A program made the position numbers and the translations under genes. The notes below the pieces were generated by a model. It did no database searches and was not told the origin of the DNA. It was given only the letters and a program-made list of their open reading frames with translations. This document shows, piece by piece, positions 19,695-31,331 of a stretch of DNA of 64,000 nt. The stretch is from Metridium senile. Its lineage: Eukaryota; Cnidaria; Anthozoa; Actiniaria; Metridiidae. The stretch covers positions 14,812,447-14,876,446 of the forward strand of contig OX459100.1 in the NCBI GenBank assembly GCA_949775045.1. Direction: 5' to 3'. Positions within the stretch are counted from its first letter, which is position 1. Every line of letters starts with the position of its first letter.

Positions 19695-21764
19695 CTAACA
19701 AAAACAGTCAGAGCTATTATCTGTATTCCTCCTTAAATCCAGTGATTCTTCTGTGGAAGGGTGGAAAACATCATTGATTGGCTTTGAAGGAGTTATGTTT
19801 TGTTTCACCAATTGTCTTGCAATATCTTCAAACATTTCTCTTATTTCTTCTCCAGTTTTAGCAGATACACAATACTGACCAACAAAGTTCTTACTCTCCC
19901 AAAACTTTTGTGCTTTTTCCTCTAAAACTTCCCAGTCATCTTTGTCCAAGTCATTTTTATTACCAACCAGAAACTTCACAGCAAAGTTGGCATAGCGGTC
20001 AGCATCATCTATCCAGTGGGATATCATATTTAAGGAGCTTAGATCATCCACAGAGTACATAAAAACTATAGCATGAGCTGAATGATAGTAATGGGAAGTC
20101 AGTGATCCAGTTCTCTCCAAGCCTGCAGTATCCCAGATATTTATCTGATGATATAAATCAATGAAAATAGAAATTAACAATTAACTGGTATCATCCTGGC
20201 CACTATTATTGCAGTGCAAACAGCAAATAAATATTAAATAAAATAGATATATAAGAAGTCAACATTTAATAACAGTAAATCCAAAGAAACATGGATTTTT
20301 TTGAAATTAATGGAGATCTCATCCCCTTCTCTGGTTGCTCATAATTAAAGGCTATAGTGATATTTCAGTTTTATCTAATAACAGTTTAGATATTTTGGTA
20401 CCTCATTATAGGGATTGAAATCTGTATTTAGTACTGCTTATATAGTGTGTCAAAATAATTAATTACTGCGAGCTTAGATGTTTACACTGCAGCAAAATTG
20501 TGGGAATTGCAATTATTATGTTTGCAATGGAATCAAAATTTGAGTCAGCTGTTTGCCAAGTTGTCAAGTAAGTTGTAGTGAATGAATGTGCATTGACAGA
20601 AGTTAGTCGAGTGAAAAAATAATTTTCATGCCTAGACATGCCTCCAAACCAAAATGGTGTCCCTTTTGTACTTTGGAAGGTTCGGGGGGAAAACATATGT
20701 ATCACATACAAATACATAAGTGACCATCTCCCGTAAGTGACCACCTTCTTATATGGTCCGAGGGTACGAGAGATGATACAGTGAAAATTATTGTTTATGA
20801 CATCAACACTTCAGTACACTATTCATTAAATAAATTGTTTACATTTTTTTAAATTATTTATAAAAGGAATAAAAATACTGTAAATAAGCCTTAAAAATGT
20901 CAAAATGATTCAAAATGATAATTCGATTATTCAATTCATATTCCAATATTCAAATTGATTATTCCAATATTCACACAAGCAAACGAAATTCAAAATGACA
21001 TAAATTTCCTTTTCTGGGTCATATAATATTTATCAACTTTGAAAACAAAGATTCGAATATTCATTTTGAATAAACGAATGTTTCTTTTGAATTTATATAA
21101 TCGAATGTTCATTTTGAATAATCGAATATTCGGAATTATCGAATATTGTTTTCGAAAGTTTAAAAAGTGCCGTCTCAGTATAAAATCTGAACGAAACGCT
21201 TTATCGCATCGACTGCCATTGTTATGCAGCAACTTGACACTTTCGAGCTGTACCGAAATCAAGTTCCATTATTTATAGACTTTATATCATTATCTGTATA
21301 CTGCTGTTATTTATAATAAAGTGTTTTTATTTTCGTAGCTTATTAATGAAAAAAAACAAATGGTATTATAATGTACGTATTACTGAATGAGAACATGGCA
21401 ACCATGCACAACAATAGCACACAAAGAATAGACCGCAATGATGACGTCTAACAAATTGGATAGTATATCCTAACTTAAATAAACTACATATGCATCAAAT
21501 ATTCTTGCTTACTATTGTGTATTCAGCTTACGAGAAAACCAGAAATATATTCAATAATTTATCGGGTTAAGACTTATGTCTTACTTTGCATTGCTGTCCG
21601 TCCACCAGTAAATCTTCCGTAAAACTGTCAACTCCGATGGTTGGTGTCCCAAGTGGGTTAAAGAAATCTTTCTGGTAACGAGTATACACAGATGATTTCC
21701 CTACTCCCACCTCGCCAACAAGAACAACTTTATACAGAGGTTTTCTTGACATAGCCACCGCCAT
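19695..21764 (-). CDS. RabA: divergent Rab-like small GTPase, two exons
   Basis: Exon 1 is 21585-21764 (60 codons, donor GTAAGA), exon 2 is 19695-20144 (149 codons plus stop, acceptor ATCATCAG), joined in phase 0 into a 209-residue protein, a normal Rab length. Motifs in order: P-loop GEVGVGKSS (residues 17-25), switch I PTIGVD with the effector Thr, IWDTAGLER, GNKNDL and VSAKTG. The C-terminus, DCFC, is a CxC-type Rab prenylation signal, so membrane attachment is expected. Two differences from typical Rabs: Leu replaces the catalytic Gln after DTAG, and Val occupies the P-loop position equivalent to Ras Gly12. In Ras, changes of either kind impair GTP hydrolysis; whether that holds here is inference. 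The start codon lies 39 bases from the edge of the giant foldback element. ATG at codon 5 is an alternative start. Confidence 0.9.
20930..21165. repeat. Cluster of AATATTCGAAT-like motifs in the RabA intron
   Basis: Repeated GAATATTC, CGAATATTC, TTTTGAATAA and TCGAATGTTC motifs on both strands over about 235 bases. These look like a decayed inverted-repeat or short tandem family. Confidence 0.55.
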
Positions 21765-22149
21765 GATGATAACTTTTGATCATAATCGATGACCTAGTGA
21801 TTTGGTTGTGCCTAGATCATACCCTTTAGAGGCTATTTCGCGAAAGACTGGAATCGAGTATTTCTATTCGGTTCGTCGGAGATACCGACGATTGTGCCGA
21901 CGAAAACCTTCGGGAAATAAAACATGGCCGTCTTTCTAGGTGAATGCGGAGGAATTCTTTTGCCAATATAATGATGTCAAATACGGATAATTTGCTTGCT
22001 GAATCAAGGTAAAACAACACACAACAAACTTAAGTTAAAGATGTGCTTCTATTTGAAATTTCTAGAGAAAGAACTAAACTAATAATACAACCGTTATATA
22101 CTTAGAGGATATATAAAATTTTTACTTCATTGAACCGCTAAAGAGTACT

Positions 22150-22930
22150 ATAGAGCATGTTTGTCATACCCTTTAGAGGATATAACTAATAAATTCTCTT
22201 TATTTCACCCTCTAAAGGGTACTATGTGTGTAATACCCTTTAGAGGTTATAACTTCAGTACTGTACATTCTCTTTTATATTACTTCACCCTATCAAGGGT
22301 ACTATAGAGTATGTGTGTCATACCCTTTAGGGGATATAACTTAAGTTATACATTCTTTTTATTACTTCACCCTCTAAAGGGTACTATGTGTGTCATACCC
22401 TTTAGAGGTTATATCTTACTGCATACATTCTCTTTATTACTTCACCCTATAAAGGGTATTGTGTGCCATACCCTTTAGAGGTTATATCTTACTGTATACA
22501 TTCTCTTTATTACTTCACCCTCTAAAGGGTATTATGTGTGTCATACCCTTTAGAGGTTATATCTTACTGCATACATTCTCTTTATTACTTCACCCTCTAA
22601 AGGGTATTATGTGTGTCATACCCTTTAGAGGTTATATCTTACTGCATACATTCTCTTTATTACTTCACCCTCTAAAGGGTATTATGTGTGTCATACCCTT
22701 TAGAGGTTATATCTTACTGCATACATTCTCTTTATTACTTCACCCTATAAAGGGTACTATGTGTGTCATATTCTTTAGAGGATATAATCACTAATAAATT
22801 AATATAATATCTTTATTTCTTCATTGAACTACTAAAGGGTACTATGCAATATGTATCATACCCTTTAGAGGATACCATTATTATTAAACTAATTAATACA
22901 ATCTTTTTATTAGTGCAACCACTAAAGGGT
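22150..22930. repeat. 75-bp subterminal tandem repeats, left arm
   Basis: About ten imperfect units, each containing TACCCTTTAGAGG and its complement CCTCTAAAGGGTA spaced by TTCTCTTTATTACTTCA-type sequence. The best-preserved units are 75 bp. Because 75 is a multiple of three, an open frame runs through several units (22459-22794), but it is repeat-derived and repeated exactly in the other arm. Confidence 0.9.
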
Positions 22931-24654
22931 ACTTTAGAGAATCACTACTACACAAATAGGCGAGCGTAGTGTTTACAAGTGTATCCTAGCTGATATAATA
23001 ATGTTTTATAATGATATCCCATAGAAATTCATTCATGAAACAGTCATCTTTATAATCAAAATATTTATCTGATTTTTTGTTGACAGGGTCAGGCATTGTA
23101 GCAACATCAATTCATGTGAACAGATCAAATTGGTTTTACTTTGAACACAAAAGGAATGAGTACGTAGAAGACTTCTAGAGCTGGAGGATATCATAACTCA
23201 TTTATGGCAGCAGCTTTTGCCCAAAAGAGCATGTTATTTGTTGATCCATTGATTGGGCTTTCAGGCATATTATGCTCATAGTATTTACTTTTTTCAGTAG
23301 TGTCAACATTTATTGAGACATCTACACAGATTATTATTCTGGCTAAATATTAGTTTGCATGTTTGACAAGGAATGCAATGTGTTTCCAATAGTCTAAAAT
23401 TAAACAACTGGTAATGTTTTCAAATTTTCATGCAATCACCAGTTGAGCCTCAAGTGAAGATTACTAGAAAAATAAGCCAAGTATTATTTGCTTCATTTTG
23501 TACACAGACTCAATTGTCTGAATAAAAAAGTGTTGATGTTTTTAGAATTGTTTATATTCCTAATATATACATGCAAACTCTCATTTAGCTCAAACAAAGT
23601 GTTCATGACCTCTGGTAGGTAAGTTTGGAAATCACCTCCACATGTTGGGTATATTATAATGGGAGATGTTCTAGAATGTGTAAAAAACTGTGTAGAGGAT
23701 GGCTAATATTACAAGGTTTATGAAAAATAGAACGGTCTGATTTATCTTATAAATTAAAAATATCTATAAAATATGAAATGTATTTTCTCTTGTAACAATG
23801 GCTGATAAAATTTTGTACTGTAGTTATAGCTCAGGTTTGGAAGCAGCATATACACTGAGCCCATAAGTAAGCTTAGGTAAAACTATAGAAGTAAAAAGGT
23901 GGTGTAATCAAGTACAATTAGTGTCACATGTTTTCTGTTTTAGATGGATTGTTTTTAAACAACTTACTAATATTAAAATATTTTTTTTTAAATATTTTTT
24001 TATTAAAATGTTGTGAAGGGGCTGGAAAAAAAAAAAAAAAAAACCTTAAAATCCCACCCCCAAATGAAATATCAAATGGCAAGATGAAAATTAACTGTAA
24101 TTCAAACATGATATATTTAGAAATCCAACATCTCTGTTGGAAACAAATATTTTCAGCTGATATTAACTTGCAGTCACAACTACATATATATGTGTATATA
24201 ATCATGCAAGTCAAAGTTTAGTTTCCAAATCACTTCTGCATCTAGGGTATAATAACATGGTGCAACATTACTGCATATCGACTGTCATTCCAGAGAAGTA
24301 AAGGTATAAAATTTAAAAATGCCCAAGGATACATTTAAAACATCCAATTTGTTTAGTGTTACATGCCAGTTTTTAAATTATACAGGATTTATATTACAAA
24401 AATAAATGTTTTAGTTGCACTTGTATTATTTAAAACATTTTATGATATGGCTACAATAGTATGTGCGCTCTGATTGGCTGATTTCCGGTCTGAGATTTTC
24501 CCATCTCAGACCATTACCATGACAACGGTCCAATTTTCATATTTTCTTCAGACCGAGGAATTAAAAACAACTTGTAAAGTAATGCAATAAATATTTTGTT
24601 AAAATTTTGCCTTGTCATACCTGCAAAGTGTTTTAGCCAGTTTGATGTGGCTAA

Positions 24655-25030
24655 ATGTAATTTAGGCGAGGTTAAACTAGAGGCAATTGCGTGAATCCTT
24701 GGATTCCAGTAGCTGAGTCTTATGCAAACGGTGGTCAGCGGTTGTTGTGCGTGCGAGTGTCACCCCGAGCTGTGCAGGGGCCTGCACATGAGCATGCTGT
24801 TCAGATCTTGTTGATCCTCGCTGTGTATGCATAGTTTTGCTGCTCCCACCCTCCTCTCCCTGGTAAGTATGTTCTCTAGGTAAGTATAACTTTCCACTAA
24901 CTGAGTCAGTGTGAAGGGTGTCAGGCAGTGGATGGTTACCATGGTTACTGCCTTGTCGTCAGGGACATGCAGCATGTCCTTGTGGGGCGGCATCGAGGCA
25001 CCCAAACCCAACGTTATCATTGCCGATAAG
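24655..25030. other. GC-rich island in the loop of the foldback
   Basis: About 375 bases of clearly higher GC than the surrounding arms, single copy in the window. On the plus strand it holds two consensus 5' splice sites 17 bases apart (CTGGTAAGTATG and TAGGTAAGTATA, at about 24860-24885). On the minus strand an 86-codon frame begins at 25020 with no recognisable domain. It could be captured host sequence; I cannot identify the source. Confidence 0.45.
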
Positions 25031-26036
25031 TTTAATCTTTAATGTATTTTTATTCATTCAATAATAAGCAATTCAGCGATTTCGTACATTGCTAAGAAAA
25101 AAAGGCCATACAATAAACGATTTATTAACCTATCTTGCTCAGTCTGTCTGGAAAATATCAGACCGCAGTCTTTTTTTGAGACCTTGCTGTGCTCGGTCTG
25201 TACTGTCAAGACTCGGTCTGATATTTTCTCATACAGACCTCACGCTTGGTTAATAAAACCTCTTAATATTTCTGAATTTAGAAGTACACATTCTAGAACA
25301 TCTCCCATTATAATATACCCAACATGTGGAGGTGATTTCCAAACTTACCTACCAGAGGTCATGAACACTTTGTTTGAGCTAAATGAGAGTTTGCATGTAT
25401 ATATTAGGAATATAAACAATTCTAAAAACATCAACACTTTTTTATTCAGACAATTGAGTCTGTGTACAAAATGAAGCAAATAATACTTGGCTTATTTTTC
25501 TAGTAATCTTCACTTGAGGCTCAACTGGTGATTGCATGAAAATTTGAAAACATTACCAGTTGTTTAATTTTAGACTATTGGAAACACATTGCATTCCTTG
25601 TCAAACATGCAAACTAATATTTAGCCAGAATAATAATCTGTGTAGATGTCTCAATAAATGTTGACACTACTGAAAAAAGTAAATACTATGAGCATAATAT
25701 GCCTGAAAGCCCAATCAATGGATCAACAAATAACATGCTCTTTTGGGCAAAAGCTGCTGCCATAAATGAGTTATGATATCCTCCAGCTCTAGAAGTCTTC
25801 TACGTACTCATTCCTTTTGTGTTCAAAGTAAAACCAATTTGATCTGTTCACATGAATTGATGTTGCTACAATGCCTGACCCTGTCAACAAAAAATCAGAT
25901 AAATATTTTGATTATAAAGATGACTGTTTCATGAATGAATTTCTATGGGATATCATTATAAAACATTATTATATCAGCTAGGATACACTTGTAAACACTA
26001 CGCTCGCCTATTTGTGTAGTAGTGATTCTCTAAAGT

Positions 26037-26817
26037 ACCCTTTAGTGGTTGCACTAATAAAAAGATTGTATTAATTAGTTTAATAATAATGGTATCCTCT
26101 AAAGGGTATGATACATATTGCATAGTACCCTTTAGTAGTTCAATGAAGAAATAAAGATATTATATTAATTTATTAGTGATTATATCCTCTAAAGAATATG
26201 ACACACATAGTACCCTTTATAGGGTGAAGTAATAAAGAGAATGTATGCAGTAAGATATAACCTCTAAAGGGTATGACACACATAATACCCTTTAGAGGGT
26301 GAAGTAATAAAGAGAATGTATGCAGTAAGATATAACCTCTAAAGGGTATGACACACATAATACCCTTTAGAGGGTGAAGTAATAAAGAGAATGTATGCAG
26401 TAAGATATAACCTCTAAAGGGTATGACACACATAATACCCTTTAGAGGGTGAAGTAATAAAGAGAATGTATACAGTAAGATATAACCTCTAAAGGGTATG
26501 GCACACAATACCCTTTATAGGGTGAAGTAATAAAGAGAATGTATGCAGTAAGATATAACCTCTAAAGGGTATGACACACATAGTACCCTTTAGAGGGTGA
26601 AGTAATAAAAAGAATGTATAACTTAAGTTATATCCCCTAAAGGGTATGACACACATACTCTATAGTACCCTTGATAGGGTGAAGTAATATAAAAGAGAAT
26701 GTACAGTACTGAAGTTATAACCTCTAAAGGGTATTACACACATAGTACCCTTTAGAGGGTGAAATAAAGAGAATTTATTAGTTATATCCTCTAAAGGGTA
26801 TGACAAACATGCTCTAT
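26037..26817. repeat. 75-bp subterminal tandem repeats, right arm
   Basis: Mirror image of the block in the left arm, in inverse orientation and the same unit order. The paired CCTTTAGAGG motifs may be transposase-binding sites (inference). Confidence 0.9.
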
Positions 26818-27172
26818 AGTACTCTTTAGCGGTTCAATGAAGTAAAAATTTTATATATCCTCTAAGTATATAACGGTTGTATTATTAGTTTAGTTCTTTC
26901 TCTAGAAATTTCAAATAGAAGCACATCTTTAACTTAAGTTTGTTGTGTGTTGTTTTACCTTGATTCAGCAAGCAAATTATCCGTATTTGACATCATTATA
27001 TTGGCAAAAGAATTCCTCCGCATTCACCTAGAAAGACGGCCATGTTTTATTTCCCGAAGGTTTTCGTCGGCACAATCGTCGGTATCTCCGACGAACCGAA
27101 TAGAAATACTCGATTCCAGTCTTTCGCGAAATAGCCTCTAAAGGGTATGATCTAGGCACAACCTAGTGATTT

Positions 27173-27670
27173 ATTCAGGAGTCTGGAACCAGGCTAATTA
27201 TAACACTGATTGAGGCTAACACAGCCCATGCCACAGGCAACCCGACTATGCAATATGGGAATTTTTTGTAAGCAAATGAAATGCAAAAAAACCTGATCAA
27301 TGTGAATCAATTCGTTTATAAGAGCGTGTACATATCTAGTATTAGTTGAAATTAACAGCCTGGGATACATTAGTCTGCGAAATGAGTCTCCGAGGGAAAT
27401 CCCTTTCCTCTCCGACTCCCACGGGACTAGCCTTTGTCGCCTCCTTCAGCCAGTCTTCAGACCTGTTCACACCGCAAAATGTTGCTTTTTAAAAAAAAAA
27501 CAGCAGAAGTGAAAATATCAACTAAGAAAGCTACAGATAATATCAGCTATCAAGACATTCGTCAGTTATTTTTGAAGGTAATGTATAAAAAAGATTTACT
27601 CCCAGTCGAGTCACGCGAAGCACTTTTGTTACTGGGGAGGGGTAAGAGAATTGGCTTCTGAATATTCACT
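27173..27670. promoter_or_regulatory. RabB upstream region
   Basis: About 500 bases between the foldback and the RabB start. A locally GC-richer patch (about 27380-27470, with TCCGAGGGAAATCCC-type sequence) may be promoter or 5' UTR. Before the foldback insertion, this region plus about 30 bases on the other side would have been the entire spacer between RabA and RabB. Confidence 0.35.
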
Positions 27671-28804
27671 ATGGCGGCTGTTACAGAGGAACGGGGTCCA
27701 ATGTTCAAAATTGTGCTGCTGGGGGAAGCTGGAGTCGGAAAAACTGCCGTTTTCTTTCGATTAAAAGACAACACATTTTCCCCACACTTACGTAATACAA
27801 TAGGAATTGATAGTTGTTCAAAACACATGAGCATCGATGACCAAAACTTAACGGTGAGCCGAAACCTTTATCTATTTTGCAACAATATTTCCCTCGTTAA
27901 AATGTATCAATTTATGCAAAGTAATTTTATTTTCGTGATATTTTTTTTTTGTTATGGTTGGGAGATTCACAGATATTTCCAAAAAATATGTACTAAGCTA
28001 ATATTTCGATACGTTTTAAGAATCAATTATTGGCTTGGCAAATTCAAAAGACTTAAGGCCCGTTTAATTTAGCTAGAGGGTTTCTCTTGAGAATAACGAA
28101 CACAGACGTACAAATGATAAACACAAATACCAGATCAAGAAACCCTCTAGTTTCTAGGGTATATTATTATATTATTGGGGGACTATATAAACGGGGATGC
28201 TTGTAGCCGAAATTTCAAAAATGGCCCCTAAAAGGTACCAGCAGTTTGTCCAAACTTGTCTCTCCCCTATGAATTATGATAAGCAAGGAGATAATTGCTT
28301 CTTGGTAACATTTTTGGGATGAAAACTAAATTTCCATCCATTTTTTCATTTCAGCTGAGTATATGGGACACAGCTGGGGTTGAAAGATTTCGTACTGTCA
28401 CTAAGAATTACTACAGAGCAGCTCATGCATGTGTGCTGATTTTCAGTGTTGATGAGCCTGGTTCCCTCCAGTACCTTACTCACTGGGTTCGTGATGTTAA
28501 TGAGTTTTGTCCAGATGCTTTAAAATTTGTTATTGCCAATAAGATTGACTTGGATTCAACTGTTAACTCTGATAGTATGGAGCTGTTTGCAAGTTCTCAT
28601 AACTGCCACAAGGTTTTTAAGGTGTCAGCAAAAACAGGCGAAGGGATAACACAAGCATTTGATCAAATATCAAAACTCTTGTTACATGGTGACTTGAGTT
28701 CTAGTGAAGAAAGAGAACGTTCAACAAGTGATGTTGTTGGCATCGGCAACACTCCAGATCCAAGTGTAAAACAATGGAAAAGTGGTTGCTGTTCTTCATT
28801 ATAG
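27671..28804 (+). CDS. RabB: divergent Rab-like small GTPase, two exons
   Basis: Exon 1 is 27671-27853 (61 codons, donor GTGAGC) and exon 2 is 28355-28804 (149 codons plus stop, acceptor ATTTCAG). The phase-0 junction is at the same place as in RabA, and exon 2 is the same length, 450 bases. The 210-residue product shows P-loop GEAGVGKTA, switch I NTIGID, IWDTAGVERF, ANKIDL and VSAKTGEG. The C-terminus GCCSSL has the CCxxx Rab prenylation pattern. Val replaces the usual catalytic Gln after DTAG. The stretch ERFRTVTKNYYRAAHACVLI is closest to canonical Rabs, so this is the least diverged member. The start ATGGCGGC is typical of animal housekeeping-type starts. Confidence 0.92.
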
Positions 28805-29216
28805 CATGCATATTGCACAATAATAACAACTTGCAAGGAATTACTACACTTACATTTAAGAAGACAATGAATCAGTTATATCAGCATAATTGGAATATCA
28901 AGGCTGCCTAAACCATCAATCAAAAATTAATAAATTTACAAGAAAGTATATATATATATACCTTTGTAGCAACTCTTTAGGGGACTTGGTACAAGGAAAA
29001 TAAAGGTGAAAGTCTGCAATATGATACTTTTTTTCCAGTGTTCATAATTCTTCCAAGTCCCTTTAGAGAGAGCTGTACACAGGCATAATGTGTAATCAAT
29101 AATAACAGAATAATTTCCACTCATTTGTAAGCATGTATTTTATCATGACATATTTTTAGTAATATTGATTACAGAATATTTTTTTTTTTGGCAAAATTGC
29201 ATATCAATCTACACAC
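28805..29216. other. RabB 3' flank
   Basis: Probable RabB 3' UTR and intergenic AT-rich sequence with a (TA)n run at about 28948 and a T-run at about 29181. No gene seen. Confidence 0.5.
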
Positions 29217-29511
29217 CATCCTCGGGAACCCCGGGGTATTCTTCTGTCGCTCATTTCTCGCTTCCACAACATATACCCCTGGGAACGTAGTCTGTTGGAG
29301 CTTGTTCCGGAAGTCAAAATTCAAACTTATTTAACGACTTTCTTTGAATGGTTATCTTGATTTTCATTGGTCGACCTAATAAGGTCGACCAATCAGGAAA
29401 GAGATGAATTTTGACTTCCAGAACAAGCTCCAACAGACTACATTCCCAGGGGTATATGTTGTGGAAGCGAGAAACGAGCGACAGAAGAATACCCCTGGGT
29501 TCCCAAGGATA
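29217..29511 (+). mobile_element. ATCCTCGGGAACC MITE, copy 1
   Basis: About 295 bp. Arms run from ATCCTCGGGAACCCCGGGG through GAATTTTGACTTCC-type inner pairs to a central perfect palindrome, TTGGTCGACC/GGTCGACCAA. ATCTACACAC flanks both ends, a 9-10 bp target duplication. A second copy lies in the opposite orientation at 31039-31331. Confidence 0.88.
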
Positions 29512-29583
29512 TCTACACACAATTGACTGTTATCTGTTGATTTTGCCTAGGGTAGCATATTTTTCTAGAACAAACATTAAACA

Positions 29584-30367
29584 TTAAGGTGTCTCGCTGA
29601 GTAGTTTTTATTGGCCAACAGTTCGCTTTTTGAGTTCGTGTTATATGAAGTAACCAATAGCCCAATGAATCTGAATTTTACAAGAGATGTAAAACTAATG
29701 CCAATCAGAGTTTCCATAGCAACGATAAACAAACTTTCTGTACAACCCTTTTTCTTAAATATCTTTTGATTTTGGGCTGATAGACAAACCAATAAATGTA
29801 TGATAAAAAGCCCTGTATAGCACATCGCATGAGAAAGTTTGAAGCAAAGTTATCTGTTTGATTTATATCTCATGCGAAAAAACACATTGAAATGCGTGTT
29901 TCTGTGATTTATTCGAAATCAAACAGATCACTTTGCTTCAAACTTTCCTATTTCGTGTGCTATACGATGCAGATTATAGCACATTTATTGGTTTGTCGAT
30001 AGCAGCCCAAAATCAAAAGATATTTAAGAAAAAACATTTTACACAAAGTTTGTTTAATCGTCTGATTAACATAATGAGATCATCATTCAAAATTATGACA
30101 TCTGGTGTAAAATTCAGATTCATTGGGCTAAGGTAAGATCATATGATAGCAGTGGCAGATCCAGAATTTTTGAAAGGGGGGTGGCTAGAGGTATATATAT
30201 ATATTACTATTCCCTGACAGCAGGAGCCTTTCCAAGGCTTGAAAGCGTCGAACTGGTCCATAGAGGGGGTGGCTAGTCACCCCCTTCACCACCCCTGGAT
30301 CCGCCCCTGAATAGCGAATAAAAAAAGGGAAGTTTTGGCCAAGAGAAACTACTTGGAGACACCTTAA
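29584..30367. mobile_element. TTAA-flanked inverted-repeat element with nested MITE
   Basis: Begins TTAAGGTGTCTCGCTGAGTA and ends GGAGACACCTTAA. Extended inverted homology includes TTAAATATCTTTTGATTTTG and its complement, and AAAGTTTGAAGCAAAG. A GGATCCGCCCCTG-type MITE (about 30150-30312) is inserted in the right arm. TTAA ends match the element at 1315-3426. Confidence 0.75.
30150..30312. mobile_element. GGATCCGCCCCTG MITE, copy 1
   Basis: Left GTGGCAGATCCAGAATTTTT and right CACCCCTGGATCCGCCCCTG are related inverted ends; inner GGGGGTGGCTAG and CTAGTCACCCCC pair. The family recurs at about 31845, 41263 and 46935. Confidence 0.65.
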
Positions 30368-30373
30368 AGGAAC

Positions 30374-31036
30374 ATTAAGGTGATCGACTGGCTATTTTTG
30401 GAAATAATGTTAAACTCTTTTTTTAAACTACGATTTTTTTAATGTAAAAATTGAATGGTGATTCCAAATATGAATAGAAAAATGGGGTGTCATACTATAT
30501 AAAGCACAAATGCCGGCTATAATGAATCATTCTAAAATACAATATGGGTAGTTTTGAATTAAAGCTAAAAAAATACTTTGATCTAGCTGTCATACACCGA
30601 ATATCGAAATATGGCGACCAATTTGAATAACAATTGTTCTTGACTCACTAGCCTCTCATTCATGTGAAAACTCCATTGTATTCCATCATGAACACGAGGC
30701 AAGAACAATAGCAGGTCGCCATATTTCGATTCTGTCTATATTTCGTCCTTTCAGTGCTTTCAAAACTCTCATGAAGTCGGACAAAAACTCCTACGAAAAT
30801 CTATTTTTTTGGATGTTAGAAAAATTAAATTAACATGGATTTTTTTAGGTTCTTTCAATTAAGCATAGCGAAAGTATAGAGTACCGTGCAAAACTTGAGG
30901 GATTTGCCCTGTTGAAGCTTAAAACGTCTATGGTTCCGGCTGAAATAAAATTTTGTATTTTATTCAGCGGTTTTTGTGCGCGCGCACATTGTGGGCTCAA
31001 ATCGAACGTTCAACTTGGCCTTCAGTAGCCAGACAC
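30374..31036. repeat. Dispersed repeat, related to 53694-54780
   Basis: Shares with the later copy, in the same order, GACTGGCTATTTTTGGAAAT-type, GAATCATTCT, AGTGCTTTCA, AAAAACTC and GTGGGCTCAAAT stretches. A small palindromic MITE (about 30597-30745, GAATATCGAAATATGGCGACC ends) is nested in it. It begins TTAAGGTG like the preceding element. Confidence 0.65.
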
Positions 31037-31038
31037 CC

Positions 31039-31331
31039 ATCCTCGGGAACCCAGGGGTATTCTTCTGTCGCTCGTTTCTCGCTTCCACAACATATACCCC
31101 TGGGAACGTAGTCTGTTGGAGCTTGTTCCGGAAGTCAAAATTCAGCTCTTTCCTGATTGGTCGACCTTATTAGGTCGACCAATGAAAGTCAAGATAACCA
31201 TTCAAAGAAAGTCGTTAAATAAGTATGAATTTTGACTTCCGGAACAAGCTCCAACAGACTACGTTCCCAGGGGTATATGTTGTGGAAGCGAGAAACGAGC
31301 GACAGAAGAATACCCCTGGGTTCCCGAGGAT
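31039..31331 (-). mobile_element. ATCCTCGGGAACC MITE, copy 2 (opposite orientation)
   Basis: Same arms as copy 1, but the asymmetric centre (CTTTCCTGATTGGTCGACC first, then the GAAAGTCGTTAAATAAGT side) is reversed, so it is inserted in the opposite direction. Flanks GCCAGACACC and GCCAGTCACC form a 10-bp target duplication with one mismatch. Confidence 0.88.

Larger units (their letters stand above)
21804..27163. mobile_element. Giant foldback element, 5,360 bp, with 9-bp target duplication
   Basis: The ends read GGTTGTGCCTAGATCATACC and its complement. The left arm is 21804-23682 and the right arm 25285-27163, both exactly 1,879 bases, with no difference noticed where compared; stretches of the two arms translate identically. 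The loop is 23683-25284. TAGTGATTT flanks both sides (21795-21803 and 27164-27172), a perfect 9-bp target duplication. Long arms with subterminal tandem repeats and a 9-bp duplication fit a non-autonomous Mutator-like (MULE) foldback, but no transposase is seen, so the superfamily is inferred. It sits between the divergent RabA and RabB genes. Confidence 0.92.

Noticed and set aside
24850..24890. U1 snRNA resemblance (ATACTTACC twice on the minus strand)
   Set aside because: Only the 5'-end-like nonamer matches; stem-loops and the Sm site are not evident. Two splice donors on the plus strand explain it as well.
22459..26508. Identical 111-codon frames in the two foldback arms
   Set aside because: Result of the 75-bp repeat being a multiple of three and of the arms being inverse copies; no protein family recognised.
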